Positions 36,836 through 49,152 of a DNA stretch of 64,000 nt are shown here, piece after piece; the first letter of the stretch is position 1; each line of letters opens with the position of its first letter. The notes below the pieces were generated by a model. The model was not told where the DNA came from. It did no database searches and saw only the letters and a program-made list of their open reading frames with translations. This DNA comes from Allodiplogaster sudhausi (Eukaryota; Nematoda; Chromadorea; Rhabditida; Diplogasteridae), in the NCBI GenBank assembly GCA_945643635.1, contig CALZFC010000021.1, positions 477,501 to 541,500 on the forward strand, given 5' to 3'. Both the position numbers and the translations under genes were made by a program.

Positions 36836-38982
36836 TGCAGAATACTCGCCTCGCTTCAAGAGCAACGCGGTGTTGGAGCACCCGCGCTACCTTGGGGATC
36901 GGGCGAAGCTGCGCTGCTTCGCGGTGGGTCGTCCTCCTCCCGTCGTGCATTGGTTCCATGGCGGCGAGCGCATCCGCTTCGACCGCCTCTCTCCCAACGA
37001 CGCGGACAGACTCAAGGAGAACGCACGGCACATGTCACTCGAGATTAAGCGCATCCAAGTCGAGGACAAGGCTAGTCGAATTAGCAGATTCTTCCGAATA
37101 TTACTCTGCGGGAAATTTTCTTCTTATCAATCCATAGCCCGATGAATTTCAGAACAAATTAATTCGACCGCTACAACTTATTTCAGGGCAACTGGTCGTG
37201 CGTTGTTTTCAATAAGAATGGCAACATAACGCGTCCCTTCAGAATCGAAGTGCTCGGTACGTCAGTGTTCCTTTCTATGTTTTCTCGTGGCATGCAATGT
37301 GGTTCTTTTCCTCCTGGATGTGTGATTCTGTCAGACTTCCAAGGGATACACGACATCCCATCGCATGTCTTTCCCTTTCTCTCTGCATGTCTCACCTCTT
37401 TCCTCTCTTTCTCTGTCTCCCTCCCTCCCACACACACTCTCTCCTCTCTACTCAGATCTGTGTGACTTCTACCTGAACGCGGCTGCCGTCAAGACTCACG
37501 ACGTGCCGATGGAATGCGTGTGTTTCTGGAAGTTCACGGGCGAGTCTCAGCTGCGCACGGACATTGACTTCTCGGTCGCGAATCTCACGACCTGTCGTGC
37601 GTACGGCAAATCCATTCGCTACTACGCGCGCAAGCCCTTCACGACTTTACCCTGCTTTGATCCGCCCTGCACAGACGAAGAGCGAAGTGACGCGCCGGCC
37701 TCTCGCACCGTGCGCGAGGAGCCCCCTCGACATCATGACGTCATGATGCCCGGTCCCCCTCCCCCTCCCCGCATGCCTCCCCCCGTCGCCGTCTTGTCCG
37801 TCCCTTCCTCCGTCGTGGACAAGCCGCAGCACCAACCCATGCTCGGTCAGATTCCCTTTCTCTATGTCTTTCCTCTCCCTTCCAGATCCTGTGGCCTTTC
37901 TGGACATCGTGAGCACGAATGGCATGGAGCTCCTCGCCTCATATTACCGCAGTCTCTTCAGCGGCGAGTCGCGTGCTCAGATTCTGCGCTCCATTAAAGA
38001 CTGGAAGCAACTGAGCCAGGAAGAGCGCCGCAAACGTGCCATTCTCTTTGTAGTGAAGCACTCCAAGATTACGGCCGGTCAGGCCGCCAGTGGCCAAAGA
38101 AATAATAAGATCATCGAATAACTTCATAGCAATGTTTAATAGCATGTAAAATAAACAATATACAATATCCTTCTTTAGAGCTTGAAAGGCAAGAAGAAGA
38201 AAACGACGAAGCGGAGATATCTGAAGAGGAAAGGTGGAAGAGCAAAGTTATCCCCCGGAATCAACTGGTTCTGAAGTACGCATATTCATCATGGCTTTAA
38301 ACGACTTTTTTTTACATTGAATTGAATCGCATTCCTTCTTTTAGTCATGCTCGAGGGCCTAGACGGGAAGTCGCCGTCGAGGAGACAAAGAATCCGACAC
38401 TAGTCGCCTACGAGGATCCAAAGAGTCTGACACCCATTCGGAATCTCACCGAAACTGAAAAAGAGAAGCAAAGTTAGTAATGAGTCGCAGCTGGCCTCCT
38501 TTTAGGCCATACTGTTGTGTCTGCTTCCTTGCAGAGAAGCCCTACTTCAAGTACGACTCGGAGACGGACAAGAGCATCTTCTCGCCGGCCGGACGCACGA
38601 TTCGCCTGTCTTGCCCTGTCGACGGCGTGCCCACTCCACAGGCATCTTTCTTTCACTACTCATTTCTACACTCTTCAACTTTGTAATCTATCGTCATTTC
38701 AACTAATCATTGACATGCTCCCTTTGAGATCGCATGGCACAAACGAAACAAGCTGATCGACGCGCAGACAGAGCGGATCACGGGCGGCGAGTACCGGATC
38801 AGGCCAAACTCCCTCGAGATCGAGGATGCTACCGAGAGCGACTCCGACATCTACATGTGCGAGGTGGGTTCTAATGTAATTGGACATCCTCTTTGCCCTT
38901 ATATTGCGAGAGAAATCAATTAGATTATTTATCATGTTTCTCTTTCTACTCGTCTCTCCCTCTCGCCTCTTCCTTCTCCTTC

Positions 38983-39026
<44 letters not shown>

Positions 39027-42000
39027 ACTGCAGGCCTTCAACAGCAAGGGCACAATACGCCGTCGCTTCAACGTCTCCATCATCAATCGAATGCGTTCTG
39101 TTCCTCTGATTGTTCCGAACATCCTGCTGAATCAGACGGTCAACGTTAACGAGACCGCCCTCTTTCGCTGCAAGGTTTCCTGATCAATATTTAGTTTTGT
39201 GAACTTGTTTGTATGTAAAGTTGAATTTTTTTTTACAGCCTTTACACTTCCTTTGTGTGGAATGATATCTGATTGTGAGCTGCAAATGAATTGCCATCCT
39301 GCTCTCCTGTCAGGTCATCTCCGACCTTCTCCCTCACATCATGTGGGTGCGCATCGACCGAGGCCCAGACGGCAATTACTTCTTCTTCAACACCACGGCC
39401 GAGGAGTACGTCCTCAACTACAGAGATATTGAAGGGGAGGTGAGTCTGATTCATTCCGCCCTCATAGACAAGTAGGCATGAACACTTTCTAATTTACAGA
39501 ACGCGCGCGTGATCGCGAATGGCGACGAATCGACTCTGGAACTACGAGATGTCCAGCTGTCCGACCAGGGCCTCTATGCATGCATCTCTGGCAATGCGCT
39601 TGGCAAGGTTAGCTACGAATTGAACAAATAGAGAGATTGTTACAAGGAACGTTCAGGTAATGGCCAACGCCACACTGACAGTCAACGAGTTCGAGGCGGT
39701 CAAGATTCCCACGGGACACGAGCGGCCGCGGCCCAGCTTCTGGATGATCTCTATGTCAGAGTTCGCGACCCACACCACGCATGCTTGCATGCTTTCGCAC
39801 CCATCCATTGCTTCCTGTTATGCTCCTTATAAATTGAGGAACACTGAAAGTAATAACAGTAGGATACATATGTACATGTGATTCTATTGATTACATATAT
39901 TTATTCATCGCATGGACGAAAATGACTGATATAAATAACGTTGTCGTCGTTGTTGCTGATTCGCCGCATGCCCGTGTCCCATTTGAGATACGTCGGCTTC
40001 TTCAGCGTCCTGGCATGTCTCTGCTGTCTCGTCGCGGCTGCTCTGCTCATTGTGAGGCAGCAGAAGAAGCGCGCCGCCAGCCTCCAGCACCAGGCGCTGC
40101 TACCCAAGAAGAAACTGGTCACTCACACCTCTCAGTTCATTTTCATTGCCTATTAAATGTAAATTTTAAGTATTAAAAAAAACCCCTCCAGGTCATTGTG
40201 TCACGTAAGCGTCCGCCGCCCGAGAACGGCGAGGAGGGCTGGGCCGACCTGCCGTCCTCCTATCAGATTCAGATCATTGAAAAGGTATACGGCACTTATC
40301 TTCAATAGTTCTCTCGTTTCGCTATATTCTAGTTGGTCTTTTTTCATTTTCTAATAACTTTGCATGTACTCAATTAAATAAAAACAAGATACAGGATGCA
40401 GACGGCGAGGGGAAGGTGGTGACCGGCAGCTATCGGCGACATCGTCTGAACTCGGACCTCACTGCGTCGGCCTTCTCTGACGTCGAAGTCGAGAGCGACC
40501 CCGACTGGGAGATTGATCGAGGGCGACTCGCACTAGGTGAGGTGCTTGGCGAGGGTGCCTTCGGAGAGGTCTGGAAGGGCAGCATGCGCACCGGCGACGA
40601 GGAACAGGTTTGTATCTCAGGGGAACGCAAATTAACGCGAAGAATTGCAGTCATGAATCATCTAGTATACTCCGTATTAGTCAATAATGACTAAATCAAT
40701 AATGAAGCATTCCTACAACGGCAAATTCATCTTTGAAACTTTTGCCCATAAAAGAAAGTGTCTAAAATTGTAGCCAGTTGCGGTGAAGAAGCTGAAGTCG
40801 ACCGCTCACCACAAAGAGCTGATCGACCTGGTGAGCGAGGCGCAGATGTTCAAGCTGATCGGCAAGCACGACAACGTGCTCCGTCTCATCGGCTGCTGCA
40901 CGGGCAAGGGGCCGCTCTACGTCGTTCTCGAGCTGTGCGCCCATGGCAATCTGCGGTAGGCGAGCTGGCTTCATTCGACTCTTATTCAATATATGTAATA
41001 ATATGCTAATTATGGATAAAGTACCACAAGAACCGTTAGAAAGAACGTTGCTTACAGAGACTTCCTACGTGCGCATCGGCCGAGTGAAGAGAAGGAGAGC
41101 CATCCCATCAAGCAAGACGATGACTACCTCTGTCCGCGCAAGGTTCCGTGTTACCAAATTACTTGTTTCGATAATTTTAAAAATGTATATATGCTTTAAG
41201 TCATTCCAACGATCCATCATTCCAAACCTGACGCAACGTCATCTAGTGGAGTTTGCGTGGCAGGTTGCACGCGGCATGCAATATGTCTCCAGCCGCAAGG
41301 TAGGCAGACAGACTCTTCACACTTCTCATTCAATTCTATTCTAATTCAATAAATCAATGACTAGGCAGTTATTAACAAAGTGTGTGAAATCAGATCATCC
41401 ATCGCGATCTGGCAGCTCGCAACGTGCTCGTGACACAGGACTTTGTTATGAAGATCTCGGACTTTGGCCTGAGTCGCGACGTGCAGAGCGCCGACTACTA
41501 CAGAAAGAAGGGCAATGGCCGGCTGCCGATCAAGTGGATGGCCATCGAGGCACTCGACTCGCACATCTACACTGTGGAGAGTGACGTGTTAGTGATTCAA
41601 ATCATATTGGCTCCACCAACCCGTCCACTGTTTTTTTTTTAAATATACATATGCTAAATAATGCAATGTGATGCTTCCAGATGGTCCTACGGCATTCTCC
41701 TATGGGAGATCATGACACTCGGTGGCACGCCGTATCCGACGATCGCAATGCCGAATCTCTTCTCGTACTTGCGAGAGGGCTACCGCATGGAGGCACCCCA
41801 CAACTGCCCGGACGAGATCTATCATCTCATGGTCGGCTGCTGGCAGGTTAGGAAAACATACGAGAGAGCAAAACTGCAATTATTTATAGTGTATATTTAA
41901 ATATATCTTTCAAGATAATAAAAACCTGCCTTACTCTCTAGGAGAGGCGTGAGAAGCGGCCGACATTCGACATGATTGTCAACTATCTTGACTGGATGCT

Positions 42001-43385
42001 GGCAGAGACTGAGAAGGCGAATGATACGAATGATGAGGTGTGCATTGGAAAAGTCGCTCTATTGCTTAGCGATCTAGCTTTGTCAAATTCCTTCTTTTGC
42101 TTCAAGGAGACTACGGTACAATCGGGGAGCTCCGGCGACCTCAGCGGCAGCAACTCGGCTTCTTCATCTGGCGGAGACGGAAGTCTCAGTCGCAAGCGAA
42201 AGCTCCGCCCACTCAGCGCTCCTGTTCTGCTGCCGTCTGAGGTTATAAATTTGTCGTTTGTCGGTTTGGACTAGTTTTGTCGGGTTAGATTTAAATCCCA
42301 TGTATTTTTTATATTTATTTATGATGCACAAATAAATAACGTATGCTGACCGGCTTACATGAAGCCGGCGCCGCACGACATCTGCGACGACGACGACGGC
42401 GACGACGAGTTGACATCGGGCGACGAGCACCACGCGGGCGGCGGACGCAACAGCCGCGGCCCCGTGGGCATGGTGCGCCAGGTGATGGGAGGGCCGCCGC
42501 TGCGCTCACCGACCCCGCCCCTGCCGCCCCTCTCGCCCCCGCGCACCGATTCACCGGCGCTCACGGGAAGCAACACCACAGCCGGCGGCGGCATCAACAA
42601 CCAGGAGGGCCCTGACTCAGCCATCGGATCGCCCTCCGCACTCGACATTGCCAATGACTACTCCGTTCCTTTTTTAGGCAAGTTAAAACATTATGATGGA
42701 GATTATAAGATTATAAAATGAGTAAAAAAATGTATCTAAATGATATAATAAGTTAAAAATCTAAACATTTAAATAAAGAAGCTAAATGCAGAACAAGAAA
42801 ATGTCCTTGTTTTACAGACGAGTGTAGGGCGCCGGACGGAGGAGTCGTCGCCCACACACATCCTCACCACCACCGCGACGTCGAGTACGTCAACATCCTT
42901 GGACCTGCGGCGTCTGCGGCCGCTGGCGCCGGTGCCGCGGTCTCCAAGGCTCCTCGTTGTCGGTTCGCCTTTCCGCCGCCGACGACGAGGCCATTGCTCG
43001 ACGAGATGGACGCCGGCGCCGAAGCTGGCCTCATCTTTATCTCGTCTCCGCTGCAAGATGGCACGCGGCGGTATACTTTTTATTCATTTTGATCTTCTTC
43101 AGACTGTACTGTAGATCTAAACTTTCTGCTTGCCATTTCTCTCACTATCTGACGATCTCTCTCTCATTCTGTCTGTCTCTCTCTCTCTCCTGAAGGCGCT
43201 CGAGTTATTCGATTGGCTCTGCTTCGTCTGGCCGAGGCGGCTCGTCAGCGACGTCCTCAGCGGAGGGCCTCGGCGACTTCTGCCAGAAGGTGGACTTGCG
43301 TCAGCGACCAGCTTATTCTTCGGCAGAGCTGAAGAGACAAGCTGCCAGTTTGGACGAGAGTTGCACAGCCGTCCTTATCATTTGA
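30917..43385 (+). CDS. egl-15: fibroblast growth factor receptor tyrosine kinase (EGL-15-like)
   Basis: Twenty-six exons join in frame to 1,364 residues: 30917-31040, 36841-37070, 37187-37256, 37456-37845, 37886-38077, 38179-38275, 38345-38472, 38535-38641, 38729-38863, 39034-39174, 39314-39439, 39500-39607, 39657-39754, 39988-40117, 40192-40284, 40395-40607, 40774-40955, 41058-41142, 41201-41299, 41394-41587, 41681-41846, 41942-42037, 42107-42241, 42365-42677, 42818-43070 and 43196-43385. Order: signal peptide, Ig1 (about 45-140), a Cys- and Pro-rich insert (142-272), an acid box ([16 protein letters not shown]), Ig2 (411-510), Ig3 (520-630), a membrane segment (about 650-670), and the kinase (about 760-1065). 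Kinase motifs are the glycine loop [12 protein letters not shown] (774-785), K799 in [12 protein letters not shown] with D921, DFG (939-941) and activation tyrosines Y951/Y952. The usual APE is AIE. The C-terminal tail has EYVNI (Y1241), a Grb2/SEM-5-type SH2 site. A plasma-membrane receptor feeding Ras/MAPK is expected from the family. Three introns start GC. Confidence 0.93.
31307..31500. repeat. long (CT)n tract in FGF receptor intron 1
   Basis: About 190 bases of CT units with CTTT interruptions. The open frames on both strands across it are repeat translation. A separate (GA)n tract lies at about 31622-31665. Confidence 0.85.
34061..36568. mobile_element. 2.5-kb near-palindromic foldback element, TTAA-flanked
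   Basis: Two arms of about 1.15 and 1.3 kb face each other around a short centre near 35235. The outer ends read GAGAGCCCCTCTGTAA on the left and the inverse of GAGAGCCTCTCTGTAA on the right, and TTAA borders each end (34057-34060 and 36569-36572). That flank is typical of piggyBac-type target duplication. The arms agree over long stretches; the right arm has about 150-170 extra bases near 35550-35720. The same open frame (ending KKSILGL) appears in both arms in opposite orientation, which is simply the mirror of one sequence. No transposase is recognisable, so this is a non-autonomous element. It sits in FGF receptor intron 1. Confidence 0.88.
36800..36834 (+). promoter_or_regulatory. (TC)n tract serving as polypyrimidine tract of a 3' splice site
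   Basis: An uninterrupted TC run ends in CCCTTGCAG, the acceptor of FGF receptor exon 2. The repeat therefore supplies the polypyrimidine tract for removing a 5.8-kb intron. Confidence 0.7.
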
Positions 43386-44830
43386 GTCCCATCACCCCCC
43401 CCCCATTCCTTTCAAATGCTTCACTAATTCCTCTTCTTCTACAGCTTCATATAGATCTTAAATACTTATTTTCTTAACAGGCAGCTTGCCACAAGTCACA
43501 CAAACAGTTAAACTCCATCATAATTTTCGATATATTTTGAATTCCCAGATTTATTCCAAGCCTTCTCTTGGAAGCATTCATTTTTCTGTCATTCTACTTC
43601 CACAGAATATTGAAATACAAAGTGTCAAGACGTCTCTTTCTCCGATCAGAGATTGCAAATGCGTGTTGGTCGGAGTTTGTTACCGACCCAAGCGGCCGTT
43701 GTTATTCAGCTCGACTGAACTGCAACTGATGAAAATGAATATTTCTGTGCTTCTTTCTTTTATTTATCTTCGCAGTTGCGCTGAGCGACTAATTAAATAT
43801 TTCGATTTCCTTCTTTAGCATTTGTCCAAGAAAATGATCATCACCCCCACTCTAATTCTTACCACTTAATTCATAATCACTGCGAATGTAGATAATTCTG
43901 ATTTACTACTGAGAAAAAGTCACAGATTACTGCACGATTTTCATTTCTCTTCGTTGATTTTATCTCCCGACACACTTTTTAGTTAAGCAACAATTTGTTA
44001 ATCCGCCAACTTTATTATCGTCGTTGTCATATACCGTTTAAATTCTTGCCAGGTTGATTCTACTTATGTATCACGTCATCCATCACCTACAAACTAACTA
44101 TTCCGTCAACATTGATTCCATTATTAATCTCTGAAATGTTTGTTTTACTGAATCCAGTGTTTTTCATGCCATGACATCAGTTCAAATTTCTAAATGGTTT
44201 GTAGTCATAGATATATTGCTCGCCTTTGAATTCATGAAAAAATGAGTTACATAAATAAACACTGAAGACTAGCCAGAAAAGAAGTTGAATATCCTTTTTA
44301 AAAGACACATACAAACTCACTTTACGAACGCGCAGACAACGTGTATGTATACCTATAAATACGGTTCATCATCGGGATGTTCTCTCCCGAATGCCTTCCT
44401 GGAAACCAAGAAAGTTCAGAAAAATTAAACAATGGACCAAATCAATAACTTTTTTAAAACTTTTTTTTGCCTTCTTTATGATTCAAAGATATCTAGCTGG
44501 AAAAGCTGGACTAGTTTGTTGATTTGAAGCACGAACATTTTATATACAAATAGGCATCGCAACAGAGTAAAAAAATACCATTTCTGGGCGGAAACAGTTA
44601 TAATTCAAGGCAGGTTTGAATTAAAGCAATTAAACAGCTATAATTTGCCTACTTCATACATACATAAGTAAAGTGTTTTCGGACCATTCTCCCTAGACTA
44701 GACAGCCGCATATGACTTCGAAATATGTATATGTTAACTCAATTTGTTATAATTTCCGGATTCAATGCCCAATCGATGCGACTGTGACATCATTGAAATG
44801 AATGGTTTCAATATCTCATCCTCCCACATG
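43386..44830. other. 3' flank of the FGF receptor gene
   Basis: AT-rich, without supported exons. It probably contains the receptor 3' UTR. Confidence 0.45.
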
Positions 44831-45165
44831 TCAATCAATAACATCGAGCCAAAGCCGCTCCTGCAAGCGCAACGCGCCTCGCATGTCCACTTGGTAGACC
44901 AGCAGGCCTGCGCCGCGGACGTTCTCCTGAGCGAGCATGACTTAAGAAGTAGTTTCTCTAATTATCAATTGCATGTTTTTCACACGGTAGAATTGTGAAC
45001 GAAGTCTGACAGTTTTTCTAACAAAAAATAATTCTAGGGATTCATAAACGAAGTAAAGTAATAGCCCATAAACTAGCAGCAAACCTCGAGGACAGAGCGG
45101 CCGAAAAAGCGTGTGCCTACACGTTCGTAAACCGCCAGTCGCCAGACCCCGTGACCACAGCCAAT
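44831..45165 (-). CDS. two candidate exons of an unknown minus-strand gene
   Basis: The first is 45165-45085, preceded by an AG acceptor and followed by GTTTGC, reading IGCGHGVWRLAVYERVGTRF. The second is 44940-44831, after a TTAAG acceptor, reading MLAQENVRGAGLLVYQVDMR and ending WLDVID. Both have coding-like composition in AT-rich surroundings. The glycine-rich IGCGHG followed by a later ENV resembles seven-beta-strand methyltransferases, but the phases of the two pieces do not match and no start exon was found. This could be a fragment of a gene or a pseudogene. Confidence 0.25.
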
Positions 45166-45384
45166 CTTCAATAATGGCAAATTAAATTTGTCTCAAGTTC
45201 ATTTATTTTTATCATATTTTTTAAATGATGGATTTAAAAGAAATACTTTGATGTAATGCTTATCAGTTCGTCCGCATTCAACTGAATTCTCAATCGATTT
45301 CATTGACAAAGATTGGAGCCCTCTCAAAATGTAGCAATTCAACTCGCTGCCATTTAGGTGAGCCATGATGAGGGCGGTGGCGAA

Positions 45385-45410
45385 AGAGAGAGAAAGAGAA
45401 AGAGAGAGAG

Positions 45411-45445
<35 letters not shown>
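45385..45445. repeat. (GA)n microsatellite
   Basis: An interrupted GA tract between the FGF receptor and the next minus-strand gene. Confidence 0.8.
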
Positions 45446-45448
<3 letters not shown>

Positions 45449-45742
45449 GAAGAAGTATCCAAATATGTAATAGAGATGAACAGTAATATAGAGACGACTG
45501 GGGTTGGGAATCAGAGATAAGGAGAAAGAGTGTGACTATCAAATATCCTTCATTCGCACAGTCAAAGTCTGGCCTGCCATACCAAAAAGTTCCAATAGAC
45601 AACTTCACTCTTAATTAGTATCAAAATGCAGCCGCCATTTAATGTTGGAGGAAATCGATTGACTGCGTCCTTCTTTCAGTGAAAAATCCCCTACTGTCTT
45701 CTCTGCTCCCACCTGCTTATAATTGTTTCCCAGTTAAACGGT

Positions 45743-46039
45743 TTAGTCATGATCAGTAGATCTGCAACGCACTTTCGAAGGGCTGAATCTGGCGGGCATT
45801 CCGGAGCCAGTGACTGTGAGAGGGCTGCTTCGCTCCCCGTTCGGAGCCCAAATCTGCAATAAGAACGAGACAGAGAGAGAGGGGGTGATAAAGAGAAAGA
45901 AATACCTCTGTTGCAAGATAACTGAACTCTTTGACCAATTCCGAAACGCGAAAATGGAATGTTGACAGAGATGCAGAAGGAAAGAAGATAATCGCATGAG
46001 ACATGGTCTTCTCGTTATTCGGTTTCTCATCCCATCCCA

Positions 46040-46090
<51 letters not shown>

Positions 46091-46544
46091 TTTCTCTCGC
46101 TCTCTCTCCCATTCGTTCCCTCGTCATCATTGGGAACATTGTTTCCTTATGCTCTCTTGCGTTGTTAATTTTGAGATTCTCTCCCTCTGAACCTCCATTT
46201 CATTTCTTTATTCTCTCCTCCTTACCGATTGCAATGGAAGCGGCACGCCTTTCAACGGAACACCACTGAGCGGCCAGGTTTCTCGAGCAAGAGAGCATTA
46301 AAAAAATCCCGCGGGAGTTAGGGAGAAGTAAGAGAGGAAATTCAATAAGGAGATAAGAGGACTAGGTGGCAATACGCTTGGAATGGGATCGACAGCTAGA
46401 AAGGGAGGTTAGAGAAAGAGAGAAAGGGAGAAGAAATGCCCAAAACGTGAAGACAGTTTGATCAGTTGCGACAGCTGGGACTATCGGGAGGAAAGCATGG
46501 AATGGGAACAACTGCGGTCTATGGTAAAGTTACTTGGGAGATAG

Positions 46545-46594
<50 letters not shown>

Positions 46595-48500
46595 GCAGAC
46601 GGGTAGACAGAGAGTGAGAGAGTGACAGAGAGATGCAGAATGAGAAAGAGAGACAGAGAAAGAGAGAGAGAGAGAGAGGCAGAGAGAGACAGAGAGAGAT
46701 CATGGTGAGCAAGAGATATGAACGAGAAGATTAGAGATGAAAAGAGTGGCAGGCTTCGCTGTACGCCGAGAGATGAACGATCTAAGGCGTTTCACCCAAC
46801 ATCCCCGATATCATCGCTGTGTTGCGTCAAGTTCTGTGAGAAAGAAGAGAGAGAAAAAAGAGAAAGAAGAGAGAGAAATACAGGAAACGGAGAGAAAGCA
46901 GCAATGACAGAGAGAAAGAGGGAGGAGAGAAAGAGAGGAAGTGCTGTGCAGAGCAACTGAGAAAGAGCAATATGTGTATGTTGATAGAAGTTCCGTAGCA
47001 GGAATAATGAACGCAGAAGAGAAAATAGATGGAGAGAGCGAGAGCGAGAGAAAAGAGAAAGATGCGCATAGTTATCGATAACCGGTAGCTCTCCACTGAC
47101 ACTGTGCACCAGTAATAATGAGAGTAGAAGTGATTGATTGCTGAGATGCGGAAGTCAAGAATGATTGGTGGTTGAAAAGATCTAGAAATCGATTGAAGAT
47201 GTAGAAGAGCGAGAAGAATGCGTACCTGGATGACAAAGTCCTTTCCGCTACTCGCGATCTCCACCTCAATCTGGCTCGCTTGCTCCGGGCAAAAAAGACC
47301 TTGAGCCGCGTGTCGATTCACCACAAAGCTCTTCTGCGACCTGAATCATCGTTTTCAACTGATTTTTAAACGTAATTACATCCCTTGTAACGAGAAGACA
47401 AATGAGTATTCTAGAGATACATATATTACACACGCTTATGGAAATGTTCTCGTATCACTTGTTGCTAGGGAGCCGCAAAAACATTTACTGAAAAAAATAA
47501 AGTTGCGAAAACGCACACCTCAATCGCCGTTCATAGCTGTTGAGAGAGGCGGCAGAGCCCTCGACGAAGGCGCCGGCGCCCGAATACGAAGAGGAGCTCT
47601 GGTACGGCGCGGCGCTTCGGAGATGCTCGTCATGCTGCGCGAGCGGACAGACTCGGCGGCCGCGGCGAGCCTGCGCGCTTAGTAACCAAGTTAGACGCAA
47701 GCAAGGCTTACAATTTGAGTGATAAATTGCCAGCCCAGTCCGAAGGCAACATATAACTCACTTTGAACTGCATTTATATTCATAAGTATAAATCATATGT
47801 AGTTATTTCAAATGTACATACCAAGTCATCCAGAAGTGGTCGCAGAGGTTCGGCGTCCATTGTTTGGTGATTCCTTCCGAAGGAAGAGATAGTGTGACGA
47901 AGGGGTGAAGCTCGTGAGAAGGGTTTATGACTGGCATTTGCCTTCTCGTCGTCCTGACTCGGTTTTCGCATTGTTGCGTCGTTATTCAGAGTATTTGCAG
48001 CTGCGCTGTCCACTGGTTGCTTCCGCTCTTCAGCCGTGACGCTGTCTCCTTCTCTCCGCCGACGCGAGCGTCGAAAACTGATGACGCGGCGGAACGAAAA
48101 ACTCTTCGGCGGCGGAGCCGACGCTTGCTCGGCGTTCACTTCCGCCACGCTCTCCTCGAGAAGCACTGGCGCTCGCTCGCGCGCGACCGTCGCTTGGACA
48201 CTCAAGCGACGGAGGCTTCTCTGCAAAATCAGAATACATTTGGCTTCTGGTAATACCCAATTTGTCTGAGTTTTTTTTTTGTTATATTAAAAGCTCGCTG
48301 CTCAAACGTGCTTTCAATTGTCAATTATTTAGAAAACAGTGAATAAAAAAGTGCTAAGTGAAAGAAAAACTGACGCGGAAGGCGTTGCTGACTCGCGCGA
48401 AAGGCGCGGAAGAACGAAGCCGAGGCGGCGGCGGCGCTTTCTGTTCCGCCGGCGGAGCCAGAATTGCGATGCCCGCGCCGCCGTGGGGGCTCGCGCTCAT
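45743..48500 (-). CDS. basic/phospho-site-rich protein with MARCKS-like segment
   Basis: Five exons join in frame to 300 residues: 48500-48375, 48220-47822, 47670-47519, 47340-47226 and 45853-45743 (TAA). The N-terminus is Ala/Pro-rich (MSASPHGGAGIAILAPPAEQ). A strongly basic aromatic segment, KSFSFRRVISFRRSRRRR, lies at about residues 80-100. Its Phe-Ser-Phe spacing among basic residues resembles the membrane- and calmodulin-binding effector domain of MARCKS, with likely PKC-type sites. There is no myristoylation Gly at position 2, so it is not a standard MARCKS. The C-terminal half (SQIEVEIASSGKDFVIQIWA) looks beta-rich and is not recognised. The last intron is about 1.4 kb and carries CT and GA tracts. 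Start choice is uncertain: an AG lies just before the ATG, so an upstream exon is possible. Confidence 0.6.
46545..46700. repeat. GA microsatellites in an intron
   Basis: A pure (GA)n tract near 46545-46590 is followed by GACA-interrupted units. An opposite (CT)n tract lies at about 46041-46085 in the same intron. Confidence 0.8.
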
Positions 48501-48857
48501 CTCTGGTAAGGGCAGACGCTCTTCTGAGAAGGCAGATTCTATAAGCCTATGGTAGAATACTCGACTGACCTAGCACAATGCTCATATTATCCGCTAATCC
48601 TAATCCACTCTCTAGACTCTTTCTCGTTTCCGGAAAACACGCACAATGAAACTTGATAATGATGATATGATTTCTCACGGCCAAAAGAAGAGCTGGCGGC
48701 GCCATTGGCTATTATGTGAAAAAGAAACATTGCACGTCATTAATCTCCTCCATACTTCTCTGCTCATACGCAGAAACGAAAGCAGCACTACGCAATAGGA
48801 AGCGTATAAACATTTATCAGATGAGTGGGAGAAGAAGGCAGATTATTCTGCCACTGC

Positions 48858-48903
<46 letters not shown>

Positions 48904-49110
48904 CTCTTTCCTCAATCTCGTTGACGAGTGAAACCATCACCGCAGAATGGAAGAGGAAGGCAGAGAGGAGGGGAATGAGAACGGCAAAAGAAGATGTACG
49001 AAGAGGGAAAGAAGAATTGGGTGAGGAGTATGTGTGGGCGGCGTAGGTCAGGGAGGAGAGCAGTGAGCCAATCTACAAGAGGCAGCTACCAACGGTCACA
49101 AGGGCGTCGC

Positions 49111-49152
<42 letters not shown>

